Source of the DNA: Dermatophilaceae bacterium Sec6.4
GTDB taxonomy: Bacteria > Actinomycetota > Actinomycetes > Actinomycetales > Dermatophilaceae
Assembly (NCBI GenBank): GCA_039636865.1
Contig: CP144172.1
Location: 2,728,001-2,792,000 of the forward strand
DNA: 64,000 nt
Reading direction: 5' to 3'
The translations under genes and the position numbers were made by a program. The notes beneath the pieces were generated by a model. That model worked only from the letters and a program-made list of their open reading frames with translations, made no database searches and was not told the DNA's origin. How positions within the stretch are numbered: the stretch's first letter is position 1; each line of letters starts with the position of its first letter. Shown here piece after piece: positions 1 through 9,353 of the stretch.

Positions 1-1044
<1,044 letters not shown>

Positions 1045-1061
1045 GCCGGCCTTACTGATCT

Positions 1062-1289
1062 TCAGCGGTTCGCGCGACGCTCACGACGACCCTCGCGCGA
1101 TCGGCCTACGCCGTCCTTTTCGTCGAACGCGCCTGGAAACAGGAGCCGACGCCCGAAGGCCCAGTAGTACCCGGTGACCATCGCCAGCACCACCAGCCCC
1201 CACACGGGTGCGTTCGTAGGCCCCATCAGGACGGCGTAGATCGCCACCAGAAAGCCCAGTCCGATACCAATTCCGTTTGCTCGCTGCAT
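1062..1289 (-). CDS. small two-helix membrane protein, function unknown
   Basis: A 75-residue protein with two hydrophobic helices (roughly residues 7-23 and 28-45) and a strongly basic, charged C-terminal tail rich in Arg and Glu. The ATG at 1289 is preceded by a GGGAAA purine run that could serve as ribosome binding site. The gene stands alone between guaB1 (convergent) and the ABC exporter genes. I do not recognise a named family. The helix composition and codon pattern look like a real small membrane protein rather than a shadow, but there is no motif to test. Confidence 0.5.
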   Translation of the reverse strand: MQRANGIGIGLGFLVAIYAVLMGPTNAPVWGLVVLAMVTGYYWAFGRRLLFPGAFDEKDGVGRSREGRRERRANR

Positions 1290-1360
1290 TGTGGTTTCCC
1301 ATCTGAGGTGTGCTTCTCAACCTAGTCACAACGGACGGCTCGGCAAGTGATTTCGCGTGG

Positions 1361-2092
1361 TCACCGGGTGCTGCGCCGCAGAGTTGCGGTCGCCGCGACG
1401 AGTGCTGCCAGCGTGCCCCCCGTCAGTACGAGCAACCCCCGCAGGAAGGTTCCGTCTACCGAGGGCGAGGACGCAACCTGCTGAAGCGCCTCGACGGCGT
1501 AGGTCAACGGCATCGCATCGGAGAACCAGCGCAGCACCGGAGCCATCTGGTCGCGTGGCTGGAACAATCCACAGACCAGCAACTGCGGCAGCACAATCAC
1601 CGGCATGAACTGCACTGCTTGGAACTCGGTACGGGCAAATGCACTGGCGAGTAGTCCGAGGGCCACTCCGAGCAAGGCGTCCAGCGCGGCAATGAGGACC
1701 AGCGCCCACACCGCGCCGGCCAGTGACAACCCCATCCACAGTGAGACGGCCACCGCCAGCGCAACCTGCACGAGCGCGAGCGCGGAGAAGGCAACCGCAT
1801 ATCCCGCGATCAGGTCCAGCTTCGCCATCGGCGTGGTGAGCAAGCGCTCCAATGTGCCCGACGTGCGTTCGCGCAAGGTCGCGATGGACGTCACCAGAAA
1901 CATCATCAGGAATGGAAAGAAACCCAACAGCGCGGGTGCCGAGCGGGTGAAGATCGCGGCGGAGTCAAAGACGTAGCGCAGCATCACCAGCAGCACTGAC
2001 GGCATCAGCAGCATCAGCACAACGGTGCGTGGATCGTGGCGCAACTGGGTGAGCACACGCACGGCAGTGACGAGGGTGAGCTTCGGACTCAT
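1361..2092 (-). CDS. ABC-2 type transporter permease
   Basis: A 243-residue integral membrane protein with about six hydrophobic segments and the ABC-2 layout seen in daunorubicin/drug-type exporters. An N-terminal amphipathic stretch (VRVLTQLRHDPRTVVLML) leads into the first helix, and the ERTSGTLERLLTTPM loop between helices 2 and 3 is typical of the family. Its ATG overlaps the stop of the ATPase gene (2089-2092), so the two are translationally coupled and should form one exporter. Substrate is unknown. Control by the divergent TetR protein is likely from position and from the palindrome at the start of the operon. Confidence 0.85.
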   Translation of the reverse strand: MSPKLTLVTAVRVLTQLRHDPRTVVLMLLMPSVLLVMLRYVFDSAAIFTRSAPALLGFFPFLMMFLVTSIATLRERTSGTLERLLTTPMAKLDLIAGYAVAFSALALVQVALAVAVSLWMGLSLAGAVWALVLIAALDALLGVALGLLASAFARTEFQAVQFMPVIVLPQLLVCGLFQPRDQMAPVLRWFSDAMPLTYAVEALQQVASSPSVDGTFLRGLLVLTGGTLAALVAATATLRRSTR

Positions 2093-2808
2093 GCTGCACT
2101 CTCTTGCGCGACCAGTGCCAGAAACGCTGCAGCCATCGAGTGGGTAGCTGTGCGCTGCATCAGCTTTCGAGGCGAGTCGTGGGTGAGGACGATACCGTCG
2201 CGCATCAGCAGCAGGTCGTCACAGCGTTCGGCCTCTTCCATCACGTGGCTGGACACCAACAAGGCCAGCCCGTGCTCCACCAGGCGACGGAAGAGCGACC
2301 ACAGGTCCTCGCGCAGCACTGGATCGAGCCCCACCGTGGGTTCATCCAGCACCAGTAGCTGCGGTCTGCCCAGCATTGCCACGGCGAGACTGACCCGCGA
2401 ACGTTGGCCGCCGGACAACCGCCCGGTCAGATGAGCTCCGAGAGCAGTCAGGTCCACTTCCTCCATCACCCGATCCACATCGGCCGCCGGCGCGCGGACC
2501 ACCTGGGCGAAGTAGCGGATGTTCTGCGCAACCGTCAGGTCGTCGTACACCGAGGCCTGTTGCGATGCATAGCCGATCTGCGCCCTCAGCGACGGGTGGC
2601 CGGCCGGCCGGCCTAGCACGGTCAGCGTCCCGGACGTGATCCGCTGGGTACCGACGATTGCCCGCATCAGCGTGGTCTTGCCGCAACCACTCGGCCCGAG
2701 CAGTCCGGTGATCGAGCCAGGGTCGACCGTGATGTCCAGGTGCCGCAGGACCGCTGTGCCATCGCGAGTGACGCAGAGATCCTCAGATCGGACGGCATAA
2801 TTAATCAT
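2089..2808 (-). CDS. ABC transporter ATP-binding protein
   Basis: A 239-residue ATPase of the CcmA/DrrA type. Walker A is GPSGCGKTT, the signature is LSGGQRSRVSLA, Walker B is LLVLDEPT, and the switch His lies in LLVSSHVMEEAE. It energises the permease encoded immediately downstream, with which it overlaps by four bases. The ATG at 2806-2808 sits inside the palindrome TTAATCATGCGATTAA and overlaps the first possible ATG of the divergent tetR gene, so transcription of the two genes is probably controlled from this single site. If this ATG is used, the mRNA leader is very short or absent. Confidence 0.88.
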   Translation of the reverse strand: MINYAVRSEDLCVTRDGTAVLRHLDITVDPGSITGLLGPSGCGKTTLMRAIVGTQRITSGTLTVLGRPAGHPSLRAQIGYASQQASVYDDLTVAQNIRYFAQVVRAPAADVDRVMEEVDLTALGAHLTGRLSGGQRSRVSLAVAMLGRPQLLVLDEPTVGLDPVLREDLWSLFRRLVEHGLALLVSSHVMEEAERCDDLLLMRDGIVLTHDSPRKLMQRTATHSMAAAFLALVAQESAA

Positions 2809-2816
2809 GCGATTAA
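2801..2816. promoter_or_regulatory. candidate TetR operator (inverted repeat TTAATC-N4-GATTAA)
   Basis: The sequence TTAATCATGCGATTAA has perfect 6-bp arms with a 4-base centre and is markedly AT-rich for this genome. It lies exactly between the divergent ABC ATPase and tetR genes and contains the ATPase start codon. This position and symmetry fit an autoregulatory TetR operator. The assignment is inferred from layout; no binding data are visible in the sequence. Confidence 0.55.
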
Positions 2817-2836
2817 ATGTAGACTTGCCAGGTCAG

Positions 2837-3439
2837 ATGTCAAGAGTGAGCGGAGGCGGATCAGTGGCTACTGCTGGACGCCGGCCGGGTCCCACCACCA
2901 CACCCGAGCAGATCCTCGATGCGGCACGCAGTCTGTTTGCCGAAAGGGGATATCAAGGCACGACGATGCGTGCCGTAGCGCAGCAGGCCGGGGTGAACTC
3001 TGCTCTGGTCCATCACTACTTCACATCGAAAGAGCGACTCTTCGTCGCGGCACTGCGATTTCCGCTCAACCCAGCTGAGGCAGTGGCCGCCCTGCTCGCG
3101 GCCGGCCCACGCGAGGAGTTCGCGCAGCGCCTTGTGCGGTTCTTCATCCGCGCCTGGCGCGACCCGGAAACCGGACAGCAGTTACAAGCCGTCATCCGCA
3201 GCTCCGTGGGTACAGCGCAAGGCGCGGCATCGGCGCGTCAACTCGCCGAAAACGTTCTGCTGGAACGCACGGCGGGAATGCTGGGGGTATCCCCCCTGCA
3301 TCTGGCTGCAGCGATCACCCACCTGATCGGGCTGATGATCGGCGCGACCATCATCGGTATCGAACCCCTTGCATCAGCCGGCGAGGACGAACTCGTCGAC
3401 CTGGTGACGCCGGCAATCGCGCATTACCTCGCCACGTAG
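2837..3439 (+). CDS. TetR family transcriptional regulator
   Basis: The helix-turn-helix is clear near the N-terminus: TTPEQILDAARSLFAERGY, then TTMRAVAQQAGVNSALVHHY, then FTSKERLF. The ligand-binding domain follows, about 200 residues in all, the usual length. I chose the ATG at 2837 because the alternative ATG at 2807 would place ten extra residues across the operator; the longer form cannot be excluded. The gene is divergent from the ABC exporter and most likely represses it and itself, releasing when the exported compound binds. Ligand unknown. Confidence 0.85.
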   Translation: MSRVSGGGSVATAGRRPGPTTTPEQILDAARSLFAERGYQGTTMRAVAQQAGVNSALVHHYFTSKERLFVAALRFPLNPAEAVAALLAAGPREEFAQRLVRFFIRAWRDPETGQQLQAVIRSSVGTAQGAASARQLAENVLLERTAGMLGVSPLHLAAAITHLIGLMIGATIIGIEPLASAGEDELVDLVTPAIAHYLAT

Positions 3440-3576
3440 AGATTTCGAACCGTTCGTGACCTGCAGGCTTGGCGACCTCGATCCCTCAGCGGCAGACTGC
3501 GTCGATATCGAACCGCACATCCTCGATGAGGGGTCGGTGAGTGCCTGCCCGCCGAGAAGACGTACCTGCGGGGTGG

Positions 3577-3987
3577 GACGAGCTGGCCGTTACGCCGGAT
3601 TCTGTCAGGCGCCGCTGTTGCCGGCGACGCCGTAGCGACCATCCATCTAGGACCGTCGTTGCCGACGGCCTCCAGCGATCTACCCGCATACTCGGGCGGG
3701 CCGCCCTCGAACGCATGCTGTCTGATCTTGCTCCGGGTGGGGTTTACCGAGCCGCACCGGTCACCCGGCACGCTGGTGGTCTCTTACACCACCGTTTCAC
3801 CCTTACCGCCGCGGTCTGGCGCGGAGCGCAAGCCCCGACCACCACGCGACGGCGGTCTGTTTTCTGTGGCACTTTCCCGCGGGTCACCCCGGGTGGCTGT
3901 TAGCCATCACCCTGCCCTGTGGAGTCCGGACGTTCCTCGGCGAGCAGCACTTGCGCATTGCCCGACGCGGCCGCCTAGCCAGCTCGC
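3577..3987 (-). ncRNA. rnpB: RNase P RNA, class A
   Basis: The minus strand carries the core signature of bacterial RNase P RNA: GAGGAACGTCCGGACTCC followed by ACAGGGCAGGGTGATGGCTA near 3915-3945, a GTAAGGGTGAAACGGTG segment, and ACAGAATCCGGCG near the 3' end. The 5' end CGAGCTGGC (about 3986) and the 3' end GCCAGCTCG (about 3579) pair as helix P1, which fixes the ends to within a few bases and gives about 410 nt, normal for high-GC actinobacteria. The RNA is the catalytic subunit that trims 5' leaders from pre-tRNAs. All protein frames across it are spurious. Confidence 0.95.
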
Positions 3988-4130
3988 CCACGCACTCATG
4001 GTAGTAGTCGCGGCGGGCAGCCTCGACCGAGCGACTGCCTGCGTTCAACAACTCTGAGCGAACCGGCCCGAAATGCGCCACCTGGACCTGCGCCGCCTGG
4101 ACCTGCGCTGTCTACAAACAGCTGTCTCCC

Positions 4131-5570
4131 TCAGGCGCCGGCGAGCTCGAAGGTCAGTTTGTGCGCGGCGATGTCCACTGCAACCAGCGTGACTTTCACG
4201 ACCGACCCGGGTTCCGCGCTCCCCAGGCATCGCGCGAGGACCGCGACGTCGCGCAGCTGCACCTCGATATTTTTGTCGCGCACCGACACGACCATCGCAT
4301 CAAAGGTCTCCCCCAGTCGTGGCGCAAGGACGGCTGCTTCGACGGCGTCGTCACAGGCCCGGCCCACCGACGAAGCCACCTGGTCGCGTGATCGCATGAT
4401 GTCGGGGAGGTCATCCAGAGCCTCGACCGCCCACGCCGGTGGCTCTGCGCCACGACAGACGGCCTCGCAGATAGCAAGCCCGAATCGGTCCACCAACCGC
4501 CGTAGGGGGGCGGTGACATGCGCATAGGGGGCAGCAACCGCCGCCTGGTCGGTGACTTTCGGAATCTCACCGTTGAAGGGGGTGTACCCGGCCCCTCGAA
4601 AGAGTGACGCCGCATCGTGGATCAGTGCCAGGTGTCTGGGACCGGTGCGATCCAGCGACGCGATGAACTCGCCGTACGTCCGGCCGTCCGGCCAGTCGAT
4701 CGTCATGGCCGATGCACGCCGTCGGAAGCTGTCGATCGCGCTCTGCTGCGGCGGCGGCATGGTGCGCAGGATGCCGACCTTGGCATCGAGCATCATCGTC
4801 GCCGCACACGTTCCGGCCAGCAGTGAAATTTGCGCGTTCCAACCTTCGCTGGCCACTGGTGGTCGGAACTGCAGTCGGTAGGTGCCGTCCTCGTCGCGTT
4901 CCACCTCCTGCTCTGGCATCGGCAAGTCCGCACCGCCGCGTTTGTGCTGCAGGGCGATCCGCAACTCGCCGATCTCCTGCAGCAGGCTGAGCCCGACGGG
5001 CAGCTGCCGGCCGATCCGTTGCTGGACCCTTTCGTAGTCCAGCCGGGCGATGCTGCGAACCCGTGCGAGATAGACCGTTGCGGCGATCACCTCGCCGAGA
5101 GCATCGAGCTCGACGTCCCAGACATATGCCCCGCGCACCTGACCCGGCAGCAGGCTGGCGACGTCTTCACTGAGCACCGTGGGGTGCAACGGAATCCGCA
5201 TGTCCGGCAGGTAGACCGTCTCGCCCCGTACGCGTGTCTCCTGGTCGAGAGCACCTCCAGGTTCGACGAAAGCCGCTACGTGGGCGATCGCGTATCGGAC
5301 CCGGAATCCACCGGTCGTGCGTTCCAGATACATCGCCTGATCCAGATCGACGGAGCCCGGAGGGTCGATGGTGAAGAACGGTACGGACGTCTCATCCCGT
5401 GCCGGCAACTGCGCTGCGTCGACGGCACGCCGGGCTTCGTCAAGCGCGGCCTCCGGGTAGTCGATCGACAGCTCATGTTCCGCGCGTATCGCGGCGAACG
5501 CCCGTTCCAGCGGGCCGGGGTCAGCGGTGTTCGGATCGGCCTGAGGTGCATGCACGACGCGAGGCAGCAT
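4131..5570 (-). CDS. RNB-domain exoribonuclease (RNase II/R family)
   Basis: A 479-residue protein dominated by an RNB catalytic domain. The metal-binding run TIDPPGSVDLDQAMYLER is a good match to the family, with the Asp residues that hold magnesium, and the stretch APYAHVTAPLRRLVDRF is the conserved RNB C-terminal region. A short S1-like domain may close the protein (residues from about 420). It would degrade RNA 3' to 5'. The ATG at 5570 is chosen over a start at 5624 because homology begins soon after it. It lacks the long cold-shock N-terminus of RNase R, as in the short actinobacterial members. Confidence 0.88.
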   Translation of the reverse strand: MLPRVVHAPQADPNTADPGPLERAFAAIRAEHELSIDYPEAALDEARRAVDAAQLPARDETSVPFFTIDPPGSVDLDQAMYLERTTGGFRVRYAIAHVAAFVEPGGALDQETRVRGETVYLPDMRIPLHPTVLSEDVASLLPGQVRGAYVWDVELDALGEVIAATVYLARVRSIARLDYERVQQRIGRQLPVGLSLLQEIGELRIALQHKRGGADLPMPEQEVERDEDGTYRLQFRPPVASEGWNAQISLLAGTCAATMMLDAKVGILRTMPPPQQSAIDSFRRRASAMTIDWPDGRTYGEFIASLDRTGPRHLALIHDAASLFRGAGYTPFNGEIPKVTDQAAVAAPYAHVTAPLRRLVDRFGLAICEAVCRGAEPPAWAVEALDDLPDIMRSRDQVASSVGRACDDAVEAAVLAPRLGETFDAMVVSVRDKNIEVQLRDVAVLARCLGSAEPGSVVKVTLVAVDIAAHKLTFELAGA

Positions 5571-5651
5571 GTCGGTCACTGTACGCAGCGGCGGACGCCG
5601 ACCGGACGGCGTACGTGATCTCAACCGACGTGATCTCGGCCGACGTGTGCG

Positions 5652-7040
5652 TCAGGCCACCTTCGCTGGCCGTGCCGTGTTCGGCATCAGTCCTGGTGTC
5701 GTGTTCCAGGTGACGCCGGTGGCGGTGACATCGGCGGTGAGCAGGTCGCGGTGCACGATGGTGTGGTGGCGGGCGCACAGTAGTGCCGCGTTGGTAAGGG
5801 TTGTTTCTCCGCCGGTCCACCACGGGGTCACGTGGTGGGCGTCGCACCAGTCCGGTGGCCGATCGCAGTCGGGGAAGGTGCAGCCGTGATCGCGGTGGAT
5901 GACCGCCGCTCGTAATCCGCCGGTGAAGAGGCGTCTGGCCCGTCCCACGTCCAGTGGCTGCGATGCCCCGCCCAGCACCATCGGGATCAGATCCGCGTCA
6001 CACGCCAACCGGCGCAACGTGCCCGCGTCGATGAGGTCACCATCAGCGGTGCGCCCGATGCCGGGCAGGTAACCGGGAAGCTTGTCGGCGTCCCGCAGGC
6101 GGGCGAGCAGGGTGTTGTAGTCCAGGGTCACGACCAGTTTCGCGGTACCGCCGGTCTCACCGACCGGCCGGGGCGCGGTGCCGTCCAACACGCCGGCAGC
6201 TGTTTCCACCAGCCGCAGCAGGGCGTCCGCGCGCCGTTTGCCCGGGGTCCGAAGATCGCGGTCGCGATCAGCCCCACCCGTCGTGTCATCCGGCGCAGTG
6301 TCGGGACAGCCTTGTGGTGTCGGCGCGGAGAGGAACTGCAACGCGTGCTTCACGGTCGCGGCGTGCGCGGTCGACAGATCTGCCTCGAACCGGGTCAACC
6401 CACCGGACAGGGCATACCACCGCACCGACTCACACTCCTGCTGCACTTCCTCATCACCCGCGAGTTGTTCGGGGGCGAACCGGCCGATGATCCGGGTGGA
6501 CAGTTCCTTCAACGCCCGGGACCCGTAACTGGACAAACTCAGATACCGCAACAACATCTCATCGCGGTCCGCGCACGGCAGTTGGCGGCATACCCGCGGC
6601 ACTTCCCGCAACGCCACCGCTGCAACAGCCACACTCGCGGACCCAGCCGCCAGACAGCAAGACACGACCTGATTGCGCGGGTCAGCGCACTCCACCCCGA
6701 CCGCACCCACCCGCCGGACAACCACCGGATCCACCCCCCGAGCGTGCTGCGCAACCCACCCCGGGGCACCCGTCGCCATCGAACCGGCGACCGTCCCACG
6801 CGTCAAGGCCTCCGCGGTGGTCAACACCGCAACATTCTCCGCACGGCACACCACCGTCAGCATGCTCGACACCACGTCGCCCAGGTCTGCTTCGCTGAGC
6901 TGGAACAACACCCCCGGCCAGGTGTCCAGCGACGCGAGGAAATCTGTCAACAGTCCCATCAACCGGGCGCCCGTACCGGGAGCTGCGGGCGCGATCGGCG
7001 AGGGCGGCGAGGGTGCATGGTCAGGGACTGGATGACTCAC
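5652..7040 (-). CDS. DUF222 protein with C-terminal HNH endonuclease domain
   Basis: The protein is 462 residues if it starts at the GTG at 7038-7040, which has a good GGAAAG ribosome binding site nine bases upstream (7050-7055). Longer frames reach 7241 but have no such site and cross AT-rich non-coding DNA. The N-terminal two thirds is the alpha-helical DUF222 region; the C-terminus is an HNH nuclease module with CTFPDCDRPP, the core DAHHVTPW, a NAALLC segment and a final CARHH. Such genes occur in many copies in actinobacterial genomes; their biological role is unknown, and selfish or defence functions have been suggested. Confidence 0.9.
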   Translation of the reverse strand: MSHPVPDHAPSPPSPIAPAAPGTGARLMGLLTDFLASLDTWPGVLFQLSEADLGDVVSSMLTVVCRAENVAVLTTAEALTRGTVAGSMATGAPGWVAQHARGVDPVVVRRVGAVGVECADPRNQVVSCCLAAGSASVAVAAVALREVPRVCRQLPCADRDEMLLRYLSLSSYGSRALKELSTRIIGRFAPEQLAGDEEVQQECESVRWYALSGGLTRFEADLSTAHAATVKHALQFLSAPTPQGCPDTAPDDTTGGADRDRDLRTPGKRRADALLRLVETAAGVLDGTAPRPVGETGGTAKLVVTLDYNTLLARLRDADKLPGYLPGIGRTADGDLIDAGTLRRLACDADLIPMVLGGASQPLDVGRARRLFTGGLRAAVIHRDHGCTFPDCDRPPDWCDAHHVTPWWTGGETTLTNAALLCARHHTIVHRDLLTADVTATGVTWNTTPGLMPNTARPAKVA

Positions 7041-7139
7041 GATCCGCCCCTTTCCAAATGCTGCCCAAATGCTTCGAACTGATGTATTCATCATACGTAC
7101 GTTCGGGTGTGCACACAAGGGATTAAGCGGACGAATTCT

Positions 7140-7206
7140 ATTGATATCAATGGGATTCCGACCAATAGTTATCCACATCCCCCATCTACTTCCCGAGTTA
7201 TCCACA
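7140..7206 (+). promoter_or_regulatory. AT-rich patch with a palindrome and two perfect DnaA boxes
   Basis: The intergenic region contains TTATCCACA twice on the plus strand, at 7169-7177 and 7198-7206, 29 bases apart. Just upstream is the 12-bp palindrome ATTGATATCAAT (7140-7151) in unusually AT-rich sequence. TTATCCACA is the perfect DnaA box. No dnaA or dnaN gene is near, so this is not oriC on gene content; DnaA titration or DnaA-linked control of the flanking genes is possible. Confidence 0.5.
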
Positions 7207-7261
7207 CATCTGCCGTGCACCCTTCCGGGCCCATCAAGCACCCCTCACCTAGGCTGCGTTC

Positions 7262-8011
7262 GTGCTTGTCCTGTTGCCACCATCAGAGTCCAAAACTGCC
7301 GGTGGGGGTCGCAGTCGTCCGCTGGATCTCGCCGAACTGTCGTTCCCAGCCCTGACACAAGGCCGCGCAGAAGTGCTGGCCGCACTGGAACTGACATCTC
7401 GCAACAATGATGCTGCGTCGGTCCTCAAAGTCAGCCCCAACCTGACCGAGGAGATCGCTCGCAATACGCGATTGCGCACCGCTGCCGCAACCCCGGCCGG
7501 TCGCCTCTACACGGGCGTTCTGTACGACGCCCTGAGCCTGGCCTCGCTCGACGCCGCAGCACTGCGCCGAGCACGTCGGTGGATCGTGATCCAGTCAGCC
7601 GCATTCGGGGCCCTGCGGCTCGGCGACAAGATCCCGCCGTACCGGCTGTCCATGGGCGTCAGCCTGCCCGGCGTCGGCCCGCTTGCCGCATGGTGGCGAC
7701 CGCACCTGGCGCCTGAGATGACCGCAGCGGCCGGCCGCAAGCTTGTCGTGGACTGCCGCTCCAGCACCTACGCCGCCGCGTGGACACCCGGCCCGGCATC
7801 GGCGCTGCGCTGGGTACGTATCGACGTCCCCGGCGCCACTCACAACGCCAAGCACACCCGTGGACTGGTGACCCGCGCCATCTGCCAACTGATGACAGAA
7901 CCGACCACACCGCAGGCGCTTCAGGCAGCCCTCAGCCCGTCCTTTCAGACGAGCCTGGTGCCCGCCGCGGCAGCCACCAAACCGTGGTCTCTGCGGATCA
8001 CCGCCCGCTGA
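7262..8011 (+). CDS. yaaA: YaaA family peroxide-stress protein
   Basis: A 249-residue protein with the family hallmark LLPPSESKT at its N-terminus and LYDALSLASLD and VDCRSSTYAAAW further on. YaaA proteins (DUF328) bind DNA and lower free intracellular iron during hydrogen peroxide stress in Escherichia coli. It starts at a GTG at 7262, downstream of the DnaA-box patch, and is divergent from the DUF222/HNH gene. It converges on the RNase H/phosphatase gene, from which it is separated by about 60 bases. Confidence 0.9.
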   Translation: MLVLLPPSESKTAGGGRSRPLDLAELSFPALTQGRAEVLAALELTSRNNDAASVLKVSPNLTEEIARNTRLRTAAATPAGRLYTGVLYDALSLASLDAAALRRARRWIVIQSAAFGALRLGDKIPPYRLSMGVSLPGVGPLAAWWRPHLAPEMTAAAGRKLVVDCRSSTYAAAWTPGPASALRWVRIDVPGATHNAKHTRGLVTRAICQLMTEPTTPQALQAALSPSFQTSLVPAAAATKPWSLRITAR

Positions 8012-8071
8012 TGACCGCTCTGCAGTAACCCGCCTCAGGTGCCGGCCGGCGCAGAGATCCGAACGGCAGGG

Positions 8072-9349
8072 TCAGCTCTGCCGTAGATGATGGGTGACGT
8101 TCAAACTGTCGACAGTCGCCTTACCGTCCGGCCAGACCTGCACCGTGGTCAACGACGCCGGATCGGCCTGCAGCATCCAGGCGGTTTCACCCGGTATGCC
8201 GAGCAGCAGGGACAACACCACCATCAAGGGTTTGCGATGCGTTGCCACCACGGCTGTGCCGCCCGGCCCGGCAGCCGCGACGGCTGAGGCAAAGCCCCGC
8301 GACACCCGCGCGGCGAGCTCCGCGTGCGACTCGCCACCCGCAGGGCGGAAGTCTGCCTCGATCCGCATCCGAGCCAGCTGCCCCGGGTACTTCCGCTCGA
8401 TCTGCGGGAAGGTCAGCCCATCCCACTCTCCTACGTGCTGCTCGTCCCAGTCGTCGTCGACCTGGGCGCTGACCCCCAACGCGGCGCCGGCCGCGGCGCC
8501 GGTCTGCGCGGCTCGCGACAGAGAGGACGTCACGAGATGCACGACACCGCCCAGACGCTGCGCCAACTCCTGCGCTGCAGCCGCCGCCTGAGCTCGCCCC
8601 TGCGCATTCAGGCTCGGGTTCGCGCCACCGCGACCGTCGAGTCGGTGGTTGACCGTGAAGTCGGTAACGCCATGCCGGAGCAGGATCACGGTTGTCGCGG
8701 TACCCGGATCGGGACGCATGGGCGCAGATGCTGGCGACGGCCGCGGTGCAGATGCGTCCTGGCCGGATACCTGACCCGGCACGAGCTGCTCATCGAACAA
8801 GGTCGCGTCTGTCGCGGCGGCCGGCGAGGAAGTGGCGGGCGCTCGATCCTGGCCTGATTTCTGTTGTTCGGAGGGGTTGGCCAAGTCGGCGGAGTCGCTC
8901 CCGGCAACCCACAGATCCCGCACGATCGTGCGGCCGTCCATACCGTCATTGCTGAGCTTGTCGGCGGCCTTGTTGACCTCGCGTGGGATCCAGGTCCAGC
9001 TGACCTCTCCTCCGTTGGAACGCAGACTGCGCACCAGAGCCTGCGCCTGCATAGCGAGCCGCTTCATATCCTCGTGCTTGATCTTCCAGCGACCAGCCAT
9101 CTGCTCAACGACCAGTTTGGAGTCCATCCGCACTGCGACCCGCGCCCCCGGGTCGATGGCCAGAGCTGCTTCCAGCCCCGCAATCACTCCCGAGTACTCG
9201 GCGACGTTGTTGCTCGCCTTGCCCAGTGGCGCCGCGCGCTCTGCGAGCAACTCCCCCGACGCTGCGTCCTTGACCAGCGCGCCGTAGCCGGCGACTCCGG
9301 GATTACCCCGGGACCCGCCATCGGCTTCGACAATCAGTTCGCGCGCCAC
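8072..9349 (-). CDS. bifunctional RNase HI / acid phosphatase fusion
   Basis: A 425-residue protein starting at GTG 9349 (VARELIVEADGGSRGNPG). The N-terminal domain is RNase HI, with active-site carboxylates in EADGGSRGN, NNVAEYSG, VRMDSKLV and NKAADKLS. A low-complexity linker (about residues 145-220) leads to a histidine phosphatase domain with the phosphohistidine motif LLRHGVTDF and a second histidine in VVATHRKPL. The same fusion is known in Mycobacterium tuberculosis (Rv2228c), where the RNase H part removes RNA-DNA hybrids and the phosphatase part resembles CobC. It lies four bases after the zinc-ribbon gene in an operon with Nif3. Confidence 0.93.
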   Translation of the reverse strand: MARELIVEADGGSRGNPGVAGYGALVKDAASGELLAERAAPLGKASNNVAEYSGVIAGLEAALAIDPGARVAVRMDSKLVVEQMAGRWKIKHEDMKRLAMQAQALVRSLRSNGGEVSWTWIPREVNKAADKLSNDGMDGRTIVRDLWVAGSDSADLANPSEQQKSGQDRAPATSSPAAATDATLFDEQLVPGQVSGQDASAPRPSPASAPMRPDPGTATTVILLRHGVTDFTVNHRLDGRGGANPSLNAQGRAQAAAAAQELAQRLGGVVHLVTSSLSRAAQTGAAAGAALGVSAQVDDDWDEQHVGEWDGLTFPQIERKYPGQLARMRIEADFRPAGGESHAELAARVSRGFASAVAAAGPGGTAVVATHRKPLMVVLSLLLGIPGETAWMLQADPASLTTVQVWPDGKATVDSLNVTHHLRQS

Positions 9350-9353
9350 CGGA

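Noticed and set aside
3424..3903. Several 75-130-residue frames on both strands
   Set aside because: They cover the RNase P RNA gene and have no protein family pattern.
4830..5618. 262-residue plus-strand open frame
   Set aside because: It lies entirely antisense to the RNB ribonuclease, whose motifs are clear; composition is typical of a high-GC shadow frame.
7140..7206. DnaA boxes as a replication origin
   Set aside because: No dnaA, dnaN, recF or gyr genes and only two boxes; oriC in actinobacteria has many.
7041..7241. N-terminal extension of the DUF222/HNH protein
   Set aside because: It crosses the AT-rich DnaA-box patch, while GTG 7040 has a proper ribosome binding site.
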